The notes below the pieces were generated by a model. It was not told the origin of the DNA. It did not search any database and saw nothing but the letters and a program-made list of their open reading frames with translations. A stretch of 64,000 bases of DNA from the NCBI RefSeq assembly GCF_042652925.1, contig NZ_JBHSHC010000016.1, positions 1 through 64,000 of the forward strand, written 5' to 3'. The stretch's first letter is position 1. Each line of letters starts with the position of its first letter. Positions 8,940-16,043 of the stretch are shown piece after piece. The stretch is from Effusibacillus consociatus. GTDB lineage: Bacteria > Bacillota > Bacilli > Tumebacillales > Effusibacillaceae. Both the position numbers and the translations under genes were made by a program.

Positions 8940-9299
8940 ATGTATTACGCACTCATTCTTGAAAACAGCCGTAAGGCCAAAGCTGCTCGGCAAATATATG
9001 AATATTTGAGAAATAACAACAGGAAAGAAACTCTTCCGGAGCAAAAAATTGAAGAGTATATCCTCCGGGACGGGGTTCGTGTACCGCAGCAAGACAAGCA
9101 TCGCGTGTTGAACCTGCGGCTGCATGACGAGCATTTGAGTCCGTATTTCAAAACGGACATGAATTTGTTTATTCTGATCATGATCGACGACAGAGTCGAT
9201 ATTCAGGTGTATAAAGCGGAAAATGGCTGGATGTTCCTGTTCGATAACGTTCAGATCCTGCCGAAACCTTTTGGATCGCAGGGCTATGACATGAGATAA
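8940..9299 (+). CDS. hypothetical protein, 119 residues
   Basis: A soluble protein that I do not recognise. It starts at ATG 8940 after GAGGAGTAAGAT, a good ribosome-binding site, and ends directly at a strong terminator, so it is a single-gene transcript. The N-terminal half is basic and helical (NSRKAKAARQIYEYLRNNNR). The C-terminal half alternates hydrophobic residues in a beta-like pattern (LFILIMIDDRVDIQVYKAEN) with a conserved-looking GWMFLFDNVQ. No signal peptide, membrane segment or cysteine cluster is seen. Confidence 0.75.
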   Translation: MYYALILENSRKAKAARQIYEYLRNNNRKETLPEQKIEEYILRDGVRVPQQDKHRVLNLRLHDEHLSPYFKTDMNLFILIMIDDRVDIQVYKAENGWMFLFDNVQILPKPFGSQGYDMR

Positions 9300-9345
9300 A
9301 CCTCCCGTGGCCGACACTGTCGGGTGTTTCCGGGGAGGTTTTTAC
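9298..9345 (+). terminator. intrinsic terminator
   Basis: AAACCTCCC at 9298-9306 pairs with GGGAGGTTT at 9333-9341, with an inner CCGA/TCGG stem, and a T run follows. It overlaps the 3' end of the convergent alkA gene. The reverse T tract is poor, so it mainly serves the plus strand. Confidence 0.75.
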
Positions 9346-10262
9346 TTATTTCCGCTTTCTCTTGCAGCCCCGAGAGCCGCCCACAAGTAATAGGTGGCAT
9401 AGCTTTCCCAGCCTTTCCAGGCTTGAGCCATCCTGCGAATTTCTTCTTCTGTCGGTTGGTGTTCCAGTCCGTAAAAAAGCTGTACGGCATTTCGCAGTCC
9501 GATGTCGAGGGCGGGAAGAATGTCAGGGCGGCCCAGACCGAACAACAGCACACATTCTGCCGTCCATCGGCCAATTCCTCTTAATTCGCTCATCGCTTCT
9601 ATAGCCTCTTCATTTGACATTTCGGCTATCCTGTCTTCCCTGAATTTTCCCCCTGCCACAAGCCTTGCAAAATCGATCACATATTCAGCTTTTCGCTGCG
9701 AGTATTTAAGTCCACGCAGTTCTTCGTATGACAGTGAAGCTACTTTTTCCGGCGGGGGGAATGCGTAAAACGTCTGACCTTTCCATTCAAACGATTGATT
9801 GCAAAGAGTGATAAGCGAATGCTTTAAATTTGCGGCAAAGGTTAAATTGACCTGTTGTCCAATGATGGATAAGATCATTGCCTCATAAATTCCGGGTTCC
9901 AGCAGCATGTGAATGCCGCGGTGCTGCAGGGTCATCCGGTACAGCACAGGGTCATTTTTTTGCGCCATGTCATAAAAAGGGGACAGCGGCCGATCCAACG
10001 AAAATACATGCCTGCATTTGGAAAATGCCTGATTGGCTTGGGCCTCTGTCTTTGCATTATACGCGGTAAGGCGCACTTCCGGTTTCTCGATTGTTCCGGA
10101 TGAAGTGAGTTTGACCAGAACCGGTTGTCCGTCGATCAGGAACAATCTGCAAATCGAATCGTTCTCTGTCTGATAGAGAACGCGGTTGGAAGATTGGCGC
10201 AGGCGGTCAAACAAGTGAGAAAAGTTGAAGGGTGAGGGTGGATTCAGTGTGATTTCGTACAT
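9342..10262 (-). CDS. alkA: DNA-3-methyladenine glycosylase II (AlkA type)
   Basis: HhH-GPD superfamily glycosylase that removes alkylated bases from DNA to start base excision repair. The helix-hairpin-helix ELRGIGRWTAE lies near residues 227-237 and the catalytic aspartate is D253 in LPALDIGLRNAV. The first 90 or so residues form the AlkA N-terminal domain. The 306-residue length fits AlkA of Gram-positives. The C-terminal WKGWESYATYYLW is a family hallmark. There is no Ada domain or ada gene beside it. The start at 10262 follows AAAAAGGAGCCTTATA. It is monocistronic and convergent with the preceding gene. Confidence 0.92.
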   Translation of the reverse strand: MYEITLNPPSPFNFSHLFDRLRQSSNRVLYQTENDSICRLFLIDGQPVLVKLTSSGTIEKPEVRLTAYNAKTEAQANQAFSKCRHVFSLDRPLSPFYDMAQKNDPVLYRMTLQHRGIHMLLEPGIYEAMILSIIGQQVNLTFAANLKHSLITLCNQSFEWKGQTFYAFPPPEKVASLSYEELRGLKYSQRKAEYVIDFARLVAGGKFREDRIAEMSNEEAIEAMSELRGIGRWTAECVLLFGLGRPDILPALDIGLRNAVQLFYGLEHQPTEEEIRRMAQAWKGWESYATYYLWAALGAARESGNK

Positions 10263-10336
10263 TATAAGGCTCCTTTTTCAATTCTCTTGCCGGTTGATTA
10301 TGGTAGAATAGAATCACGAAAGAGAGGGGGCTTATC

Positions 10337-11140
10337 ATGTCCTACATAGGTTTTTTATCCGACTTGGAACATGAACCGAATGAACCGGTGCAATATTATC
10401 TTCCGCTCGACAGAGAACGTGTCCCTCTCAATCCGTATATCGGACACGAAATAGAGCTGCGTTATCTCGGTGAAAAAGCCTGCTGCACATGCGGACGCAA
10501 AGCGAAGAAGCTGTTCAATAACGGGTACTGCTATCCGTGTTTTACAAAGTTGGCCGAGTGCGATTTGTGCATTGTGAAGCCGCACCAATGTCATTATGAT
10601 CAAGGAACCTGCCGGGATACCGAGTTTGCCGAGTCCAATTGCATGACGGCCCATTACGTATATTTGGCTTTAAGCTCCGGGATCAAGGTGGGGCTTACGC
10701 GCAAGAACAGAGGCAAAGCAAGGTGGATTGATCAGGGTGCGATTCAGGCAATTCCGATTGCCGAAGTTCCAACCCGAAAAGCAGCCGGAGAGATGGAATA
10801 TTTTATTTCCCAGCACATACCTGACAAAACCGATTGGCGGAAAATGCTTGCCGGTAAAGTGGAAGAATGCGATCTGTTGGAAATTCGGGAGCAAATCCGT
10901 TCGCTGCTTCCGGAGGAATACCGGGAATATCTGTTGGATGATCAGGAGATTTATCAATTTACGTATCCGATTCTCGAAACGCTTGAGAAAATAAAATCTC
11001 TTTCGTTCGATAAACAGGAAGTGATAAAGGGACGGTTGATGGGAATCAAAGGGCAGTATCTGATTCTTGACCATGCGGTTCTGAATATCAAGAAACACAC
11101 AGGATACAAGATAGAAGTCGTTCTACGCCCACTCGGTTAA
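10337..11140 (+). CDS. DUF2797 family protein
   Basis: A 267-residue protein of the DUF2797 family, function not established. The N-terminal third is a cysteine cluster (C49, C50, C52, C65, C68, C75, C78, C85, C92, C102) that looks like two zinc ribbons. The middle part, VYLALSSGIKVGLTRKNRG, resembles the GIY-YIG-like segment described for this family, and a conserved WIDQGA follows. ATG 10337 follows AGAGAGGGGGCTTATC. It stands alone, diverging from alkA and converging on yuzB, with which its 3' end overlaps by 18 bases. Confidence 0.85.
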   Translation: MSYIGFLSDLEHEPNEPVQYYLPLDRERVPLNPYIGHEIELRYLGEKACCTCGRKAKKLFNNGYCYPCFTKLAECDLCIVKPHQCHYDQGTCRDTEFAESNCMTAHYVYLALSSGIKVGLTRKNRGKARWIDQGAIQAIPIAEVPTRKAAGEMEYFISQHIPDKTDWRKMLAGKVEECDLLEIREQIRSLLPEEYREYLLDDQEIYQFTYPILETLEKIKSLSFDKQEVIKGRLMGIKGQYLILDHAVLNIKKHTGYKIEVVLRPLG

Positions 11141-11365
11141 TTCGGATTCGATTTTGGTGCGGATGCTGCTCATCAGGGAATCAAGATCTTCCGCTACTAC
11201 GATATCGCCGTTAACCATGACATACGGTTTTTGTGCACACAACTCGCACTCGCTTAAGCAAGAACTGCGCATGACCGAAGTTCCCGCAAACTTTTCTTCC
11301 AGAATTTCAAGATTGAGAGAAGCAGCGGGGTTGCTTTCACAAACTTCCACAATTACGATACCCAT
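11123..11365 (-). CDS. yuzB: YuzB family protein (DUF1450)
   Basis: An 80-residue protein matching YuzB, a small DUF1450 protein of Bacillales with unknown function. Cysteines at C9, C36, C40 and C43 (SSCLSECELC) resemble thioredoxin-like ferredoxin metal sites. The start at 11365 follows AAAGGAGAGTTCAAC. Its 3' end overlaps that of the convergent DUF2797 gene. A second, divergent DUF1450 paralogue lies at 12664-12942. Confidence 0.85.
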   Translation of the reverse strand: MGIVIVEVCESNPAASLNLEILEEKFAGTSVMRSSCLSECELCAQKPYVMVNGDIVVAEDLDSLMSSIRTKIESELTEWA

Positions 11366-11465
11366 GTTGAACTCTCCTTTTCACTGCTGCTAACCAGTAG
11401 TGTACCAAGAACTGCAACGGAAAACCATATTCGAGAGTACTATCTTTTGGACGGGAGGGAAGGAG

Positions 11466-11864
11466 ATGGAAATGAAGACGGGGGTCGTACTGGTGGCACA
11501 CGGCAGCCGGGAGCCATCAGCCAACGAAGAATTGGTGAGGATTGCAGAACTTCTGAACCAAGATCCTGATTACCAGATAGTTCAACCGGCGTATCTTGAA
11601 TTAGCTGAACCGGATATTCCCACCGGAATTGACCTGTGTGTGAAAAAAGGGGCTGACCGCGTCATTGTAGTGCCTTATTTTCTATTGGCCGGCTCTCATG
11701 TTCGGGAAGATTTGCCCCGGTTGGTCGCTGATGCATCCGCAAGACATCCCGGAATCCCGATCCGTTTGGTGGAGTCGTTAGGGTATCATCCGGTTCTGAC
11801 AGACATCGTTCTGGACCGGGTGAATGCGGTCCTGACGTCGGATGAAAAGCAGGAGGAAGAGTGA
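11466..11864 (+). CDS. cbiX: CbiX/SirB-type chelatase, single-domain
   Basis: Small type II chelatase of about 132 residues that inserts cobalt or iron into sirohydrochlorin or a related tetrapyrrole. The metal-binding histidines are H12 in VAHGSRE and the one in FLLAGSHVREDLP. Two-domain SirB proteins are about 260 residues, so this is the short form, expected to dimerise. Starts at 11466 or 11472 are both possible after GGGAGGGAAGGAG. No other tetrapyrrole genes are nearby, so the metal cannot be inferred. Its stop overlaps the start of the next gene (TGATG), so the two are translationally coupled. Confidence 0.88.
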   Translation: MEMKTGVVLVAHGSREPSANEELVRIAELLNQDPDYQIVQPAYLELAEPDIPTGIDLCVKKGADRVIVVPYFLLAGSHVREDLPRLVADASARHPGIPIRLVESLGYHPVLTDIVLDRVNAVLTSDEKQEEE

Positions 11865-12157
11865 TGAGAATTCAGGTGGACGCAAAAGCAAAAACGTATA
11901 TTCGCCAACGTTCCCATGCAGTGCATCTCGAACTTCCCACAATCACGAGGGCCTGCTGAGGTAATGCCCAGTTTGCCCCGTCCGTGCGGCTGGGGGAACC
12001 CCGTTATAAGCAGCATCTTTACGAAAAACAAGAACATGACGGGATTGAGGTCTATATCCCGCGACAAATTCATCAAGAAGATTTAACGATCGGCTTGAAC
12101 CGCCTCTTTGGCTTTCCGTATCTCGTGATTCGGGGGTGGCGTCCGATCGGTTTTTAA
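11864..12157 (+). CDS. probable selenoprotein, CC/Se motif family, in-frame UGA
   Basis: A 97-codon frame starts at ATG 11864 after AGGAGGAAGA and overlaps the cbiX stop. It contains one in-frame TGA at 11957-11959 (residue 32) and ends at TAA 12155-12157. Residues before it end in TITRAC and after it continue GNAQFAPSVRLGEPRYKQHL through GIEVYIPRQI to FLVIRGWRPIGF-like text (exact: FPYLVIRGWRPIGF). The C-U pair fits the small CC/Se motif family, in which the second position is Cys or selenocysteine. Coding character continues past the TGA, and a bSECIS-like hairpin follows it directly. A nonsense mutation of Cys is the alternative. Function is unknown; a redox or metal role is plausible. Confidence 0.75.
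11957..11994 (+). promoter_or_regulatory. bSECIS-like hairpin after UGA
   Basis: Numbering the U of UGA as 1, CCCAG (11-15) pairs with CUGGG (34-38). One U bulges at position 16 or 17, then U-U/U-G-C pairs with G-C-G-G, leaving a loop of about 9 bases (CCCGUCCGU). Position, stem length and bulged U near 17 match the E. coli fdhF SECIS, where G15-x-U17-U18-G19-C20 is also found. This directs SelB-dependent selenocysteine insertion in bacteria. Confidence 0.65.
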
Positions 12158-12188
12158 GCCCTTGATCTCATGGTCAAGGGCTTTTTTG
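12156..12188 (+). terminator. intrinsic terminator of the cbiX-selenoprotein unit
   Basis: AAGCCCTTGA (12156-12165) pairs perfectly with TCAAGGGCTT (12174-12183), followed by TTTTTGTT. The stem begins inside the stop codon, which supports TAA 12155 rather than the TGA as the true gene end. Confidence 0.85.
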
Positions 12189-12229
12189 TTCATACTACAG
12201 GAGAACCAATCTGTGGAAGGTGATTGTGT

Positions 12230-12394
12230 ATGGGGTGCTGGATGTACGAATCTCGTTTATACGATAGCCGATCGATTGCCCAATATGTTGCGATGTGCGT
12301 TCGCGATGATCAACTGCTGTCGGGAGCCCGTGAGCCGAAGGTACATATTTTTCGAACTCGAAAAGGGAAGTACGGTGTCAAGTATCAAGTGTAG
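12230..12394 (+). CDS. small hypothetical protein, 54 residues
   Basis: ATG 12230 lies 9 bases after GGAAGG; a second in-frame ATG at 12242 is also possible. The product is basic at its end (HIFRTRKGKYGVKYQV) and has a polar middle (YDSRSIAQYVAMC). I do not recognise it. The reading is supported by the ribosome-binding site and by the next gene's ribosome-binding site overlapping its stop codon, which suggests a two-gene unit with the zinc-ribbon protein. Confidence 0.55.
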   Translation: MGCWMYESRLYDSRSIAQYVAMCVRDDQLLSGAREPKVHIFRTRKGKYGVKYQV

Positions 12395-12405
12395 GAGGCG
12401 TTTGG

Positions 12406-12636
12406 ATGGAATACGTGTGCCCCTTGTGCAACGGATTGACTCAGTTTAAAGGTACATGCTCCCGGTGTGGAACCGCTCTTCAAGACGATGGAATTGTATC
12501 GGACTATGCAGGACCTTATTCCCCGTACGAGTTGTCTCCCCGTATGGAACAAACGTCAGATCGATGCGTTCATCTTCTGCATTGTCCAACATGTGGAAAA
12601 GAGTCTTATGCAATTATCCAAAATGATGTAATATAG
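12406..12636 (+). CDS. small zinc-ribbon protein, 76 residues
   Basis: C5-x2-C8 and C18-x2-C21 form a first zinc site, and C54, C60 and C63 (HCPTCGK) a second partial one. The product is acidic and Tyr/Pro-rich between the two. ATG 12406 follows GTAGGAGGCG, which overlaps the stop of the 54-residue gene. The function is unknown. Small proteins like this in Bacillales often bind zinc or nucleic acid, but nothing here decides that. Confidence 0.75.
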   Translation: MEYVCPLCNGLTQFKGTCSRCGTALQDDGIVSDYAGPYSPYELSPRMEQTSDRCVHLLHCPTCGKESYAIIQNDVI

Positions 12637-12663
12637 AGGGAGATTGTAGTTCGTACAAAGGGG

Positions 12664-12942
12664 ATGTCGCTGTTGTCTTCTCTATCGTTGAAATTCTGCA
12701 AAAAGAATCTGGAACTCCATTCACAAACGGTTTATGACGCTTTGAGAGAACGGTATCCGAATGAAAAAATAGAAATTGTCGATTGCGTTGGTACCGAATT
12801 TTGCAGTACATGTGCCGATGTACCGTTTGCCCTTCGCAATAATGCTTTGGTTGGCGGAAGAACGGCCAGGGATTTGTTCTACAAATTGGAACGCGGCATG
12901 GTATTTCTGGAAAAACTGCCGGAAAGTAAGAAGGCTGAATAA
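12664..12942 (+). CDS. DUF1450 family protein
   Basis: A 92-residue DUF1450 protein, paralogous to yuzB at 11123. The N-terminus MSLLSSLSLKFCKKNLELHS and the internal CVGTEFCSTCADVPFALRNN carry the expected cysteines. The start is uncertain: ATG 12664 sits almost on its AAAGGGG, and TTG 12673 has better spacing. The gene ends before a strong terminator. Its function is not established. Confidence 0.8.
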   Translation: MSLLSSLSLKFCKKNLELHSQTVYDALRERYPNEKIEIVDCVGTEFCSTCADVPFALRNNALVGGRTARDLFYKLERGMVFLEKLPESKKAE

Positions 12943-12962
12943 TAAAAGGTTTGCGCACACCG

Positions 12963-12987
12963 GGACTGTGAGAAACAGTCCTTTTTC
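12963..12987 (+). terminator. intrinsic terminator
   Basis: GGACTG (12963-12968) and CAGTCC (12976-12981) pair around a 7-base loop, followed by TTTTT. Confidence 0.85.
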
Positions 12988-13012
12988 ATTTGGGGAGGGA
13001 AGGAGGATCCGA

Positions 13013-14257
13013 ATGTTGGACGTTGTGGTGATCGGGGCAGGTTTGGCCGGGCTTTCGGCTGCGAGGGAATTACAGAGAAGAGGCGCTAATGTACTCGTAC
13101 TTGAGAAAGAGAAACGGATCGGCGGACGGGTCTTGACACAAAGAGTACCGGATGAAGACGGGACCCAATTCGAGCAGGGGGCCCAATTTTTTGCCCATCA
13201 TTTCAAAACGGTTCGAACCTTGGCCCGAAACCTCCAAGTTCCTTTGGTTCCAAGACCTTTTTCACTGCGGATGCGGGTGGGGCAGGAGTGGCGGGAAGCA
13301 CGGTATGACCGGTGGAACATTCTTTTGAATCTGCCGGGGGTCCCATGGAATGTAAGGCATCAGATTGTGCGGCTTTTAAGGGAAACGAGTAAGAGGGGAA
13401 TTGAAGACATGGCGCTCGCCGAATATGCCAAACGGTTCCACACATCCATTTACGAATACATGATTGCTCCGTTCCACCAAACAATGTTCTTCAGTAACCC
13501 GGACGCAGAATCCACATACCATTTTTTTAACCATTTCGGGATTCCGAATTCACAACGCATTTACCTCCCGGGCGGCGGGATGATTCGATTGGCGGAAGCT
13601 TTGGTTCAAGGCCTCAAGGTTCGCATTGGACAAAGGGTGGAGAAGGTCGAATCAAATACGGATTCTGTGGCAATTTCGGTCCGAACGGGTACACAGGTTG
13701 AAATTCTGCGATCCCGTTACGTTATTCTGGCAGTTTCGGGCAACCAAGTGTTGTTGCTGACGGAAGCAGGAGAGTATACACGTAAGACAAGCGAATTTCT
13801 GCAAAGTGTTAAATACGCAGGGACCGCGGTTCTTTCCTTTCGTGTGAAAAAAGCAGGTGCCCATTTTGGCTTCAGCATTCCCCCTAAATACGGTTCGATC
13901 CTGTCCGGCGGCGTGTCCAACTGCAGCAGGATCTGGAACGTGATGCTTACGAACCATGCGTATCAAGAGCTTCGGGAAGAAACGGATGAGCAGATCATGA
14001 AAAGGGTGGCTGAGGAAATGAAAAGATGGCTGCCGGAAATGGGGGCCGATTTCTCAGATATGAAAATCCGGAGATGGGCAGCCGCCATCCCCAGATTTCA
14101 ACCCGGATTCGATCAGTACGGTCCTTTGTCGAAACAAAATGAAAACGGCAGAATTCAACTGGCGGGTGATTATCTCGAACTTGGCTGTACGGAAGGGGCA
14201 GTGCGTTCCGGTCTTCAGGCGGCCGCGAAAGTTGCCGCTTTCTTACAAAAAGACTAA
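13013..14257 (+). CDS. FAD-dependent amine oxidase / protoporphyrinogen oxidase-like
   Basis: A 414-residue flavoprotein. The FAD-binding Rossmann motif VVVIGAGLAGLSAARELQ is at the N-terminus (G8-x-G10-x2-G13), followed by LVLEKEKRIGGRV. The C-terminal FAD contact region reads AGDYLELGCTEGAVRSGL. These mark the amino-oxidase fold shared by monoamine oxidases, phytoene desaturase-like enzymes and protoporphyrinogen oxidases. The substrate cannot be read from sequence. ATG 13013 follows AGGAGG with 5-base spacing; an upstream in-frame extension overlaps the terminator and is not used. The gene is convergent with the NicO gene, their stops overlapping by 4 bases. Confidence 0.85.
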   Translation: MLDVVVIGAGLAGLSAARELQRRGANVLVLEKEKRIGGRVLTQRVPDEDGTQFEQGAQFFAHHFKTVRTLARNLQVPLVPRPFSLRMRVGQEWREARYDRWNILLNLPGVPWNVRHQIVRLLRETSKRGIEDMALAEYAKRFHTSIYEYMIAPFHQTMFFSNPDAESTYHFFNHFGIPNSQRIYLPGGGMIRLAEALVQGLKVRIGQRVEKVESNTDSVAISVRTGTQVEILRSRYVILAVSGNQVLLLTEAGEYTRKTSEFLQSVKYAGTAVLSFRVKKAGAHFGFSIPPKYGSILSGGVSNCSRIWNVMLTNHAYQELREETDEQIMKRVAEEMKRWLPEMGADFSDMKIRRWAAAIPRFQPGFDQYGPLSKQNENGRIQLAGDYLELGCTEGAVRSGLQAAAKVAAFLQKD

Positions 14258-14964
14258 ATCAGAGCAAGATGCTCCAGGGATCTAAACAAAACGTAAATTC
14301 CAAGACCTAGAATTAAAAAGGAAGACAAGAAAGTGAGAGATTGAATCACTCGGCGTTTTTCCAAAAACTCAATCGAGTGTCCAGCCCTTACCACAATCAT
14401 GCCGATCGTACTCATTGCGAGAGCGCTTCCCACCGAAAACGCAGCTACCAATCCCATTCCTGCAGGGATTTGATCCGCTGCGACAGCCGCAAGGAAGATT
14501 GCCATTGCGCTTGGACAGGGAATCAATCCGGTAAAGAAACCAACCGCAAACAACCGGGGCCATGATGTAGGAGTGTCATGAGAATGGTGGTGAGCTCCAT
14601 GGTGATGATCACAGGTTTCCTCATGCTTGTGACCTATGGTTCCCACTACTACAACTTTCGGTCGCAGTTGGCCGTAAAGGAGTCGTATCCCAAGAAGAGT
14701 GATCATTCCGCCTGAAAGTAGTTCAATCCAATGAGAGAGATGAACCGGAACCAGCATCTTTACAGTTGAAGAGGCGGCAAAGGCGAGTAAAACGATCGAC
14801 AGCGTATGCGCAATCGCTGATATAATGCCTAACAACACAGCCTCTTTCGCTTTCGCACGGGTTGAAATCAAATAAGCTGTCATGACCCCTTTTCCGTGTC
14901 CGGGTTCAAGTGAATGGAGCGATCCAAGACCAATTGCTGCAGGGATCGCGTACAGCAAATCCAT
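14254..14964 (-). CDS. NicO-type nickel/cobalt transporter
   Basis: A 236-residue integral membrane protein of the NiCoT/RcnA (NicO) family with about six transmembrane helices. The first helix carries HSLEPGHGKG (H17, H23), a metal-binding signature of the family. A histidine-rich loop, HKHEETCDHHHGAHHHSH, follows near the middle, as in RcnA-like exporters. The later GFFTGLIPCPSAMAIFLAAV is a second family motif. The start at 14964 follows AAGGAGGAATTCGAC; a longer upstream reading lacks such a site. It probably exports or imports nickel or cobalt; direction is not readable. Confidence 0.87.
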   Translation of the reverse strand: MDLLYAIPAAIGLGSLHSLEPGHGKGVMTAYLISTRAKAKEAVLLGIISAIAHTLSIVLLAFAASSTVKMLVPVHLSHWIELLSGGMITLLGIRLLYGQLRPKVVVVGTIGHKHEETCDHHHGAHHHSHDTPTSWPRLFAVGFFTGLIPCPSAMAIFLAAVAADQIPAGMGLVAAFSVGSALAMSTIGMIVVRAGHSIEFLEKRRVIQSLTFLSSFLILGLGIYVLFRSLEHLALI

Positions 14965-15106
14965 GTCGAATTCCTCCTTGTAGAGTTGTCTATAATCCTT
15001 ATGCAGACTTGGCCCAAACATTTCCTCCCAATCTCGCCGGAAACCTCGGAATGGGCTCACCCCGTCCTTTTTGCCGGAATAGGATAGTACATCTCACAAG
15101 ACTGAG

Positions 15107-15847
15107 GTGAGGCGGGTGCAAAAAAACAAACAGACCGAAGTGAAGAGATTGGTAAAGAAAAGAGGCGCTCGATCCACCCAACCTGGGTCTTTCAATTCTT
15201 TCGTGGATATCGCTGACCGGTTTAAGCGGGCCGTTGTCATGATTGAAGTGCTGCAAGACCGTCGTCAGCGCAGAGTCCCGTTGTTCGGATTTGATTTTGT
15301 GCCGGAATCCAGCAACGAAGTTATGAATGTTGGAACGGGTTTTGTCTGCGATAAGCGAGGGTATATCATTACGAATCAACATGTCGTCCAAGGAGCCAGC
15401 GAAGTGATTGTCAGTTTTAATGGAGAAAAGAAATCTCATTCCGCAAAGGTGATAAAAACAGACTACAATTTGGATCTGGCACTATTGAAAACCACATTGC
15501 CGCCAAACGTTCCGGCTCTCCGTCTTGGCAATTCGCGTGAGGTTCGGCCCGGAGAATGGGTGATGGCGATCGGGAACCCTTTAGGACTCGAACACTCGGT
15601 CACAGTGGGAGTTATCTCAGCTGTAAACCGCCCCTTAACAATCGGAGACCGGCGCTACAAACACTTGATACAGACAGACGCCGCGATTAACCGCGGCAAC
15701 AGCGGAGGGCCTCTATTTAATGCGAATGGGGAAGTAATAGGGGTTAATACAGCCGTCTCGCAAAGTTCACAAGGAATTGGCTTCGCGATTGGAGCAGACG
15801 TTGTACGAAGCATGATCCGAAAATGGATTCCGCCCGAAGGAAACTGA
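15107..15847 (+). CDS. trypsin-like serine protease (HtrA-type, no PDZ)
   Basis: A 246-residue S1C-like protease. The triad is visible: H92 in TNQHVV, D123 in NLDLALL, S199 in RGNSGGP. The oxyanion and specificity loops (AIGNPLGLEHSVTVGVIS, GIGFAI) match the DegP/HtrA fold. Unlike typical Bacillus HtrA proteins, it has neither an N-terminal membrane anchor nor a PDZ domain. The first 25 residues are strongly basic (KNKQTEVKRLVKKRG). It may act in the cytoplasm, or in the forespore, but that is inference. GTG starts at 15107 and 15116 are both possible. It is followed by a terminator. Confidence 0.88.
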   Translation: MRRVQKNKQTEVKRLVKKRGARSTQPGSFNSFVDIADRFKRAVVMIEVLQDRRQRRVPLFGFDFVPESSNEVMNVGTGFVCDKRGYIITNQHVVQGASEVIVSFNGEKKSHSAKVIKTDYNLDLALLKTTLPPNVPALRLGNSREVRPGEWVMAIGNPLGLEHSVTVGVISAVNRPLTIGDRRYKHLIQTDAAINRGNSGGPLFNANGEVIGVNTAVSQSSQGIGFAIGADVVRSMIRKWIPPEGN

Positions 15848-15873
15848 GGTGTCTTTCGGGTATTTTCTTTTTA
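15833..15873 (+). terminator. intrinsic terminator overlapping protease 3' end
   Basis: CCCGAA (15833-15838) pairs with TTCGGG (15855-15860); a TATTTTCTTTTT tract follows. The stem's left arm lies within the last codons of the protease gene. Confidence 0.6.
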
Positions 15874-15938
15874 TTTGGCGGATTTTGACGAATGTGGCAT
15901 AATAGAAGAATACATACCCGGATCTGGAGGAAGCGAGT

Positions 15939-16019
15939 TTGGAAGAAGCATTTATTGTCGTACTGGTCGTATTTTTAACTTTCGGGATCGTAATTGCCCG
16001 TTCCAAGCGAAAAAAATAG
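15939..16019 (+). CDS. 26-residue putative membrane peptide
   Basis: TTG 15939 lies 8 bases after GGAGG (15926-15930). The peptide is EEAFIVVLVVFLTFGIVIAR followed by a basic SKRKK end: one transmembrane helix with a positive cytoplasmic tail. It is too short to assign. A TATAAT-like sequence just upstream (about 15899) and an intact reading support it. Confidence 0.45.
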   Translation: MEEAFIVVLVVFLTFGIVIARSKRKK

Positions 16020-16043
16020 TGCAATCAGGAGTTGTTCAACAGG

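Noticed and set aside
11957..11959. TGA as a simple nonsense mutation or the end of a 31-residue peptide
   Set aside because: Coding text continues to a TAA joined to a terminator and a SECIS-like stem follows. It remains the main alternative.
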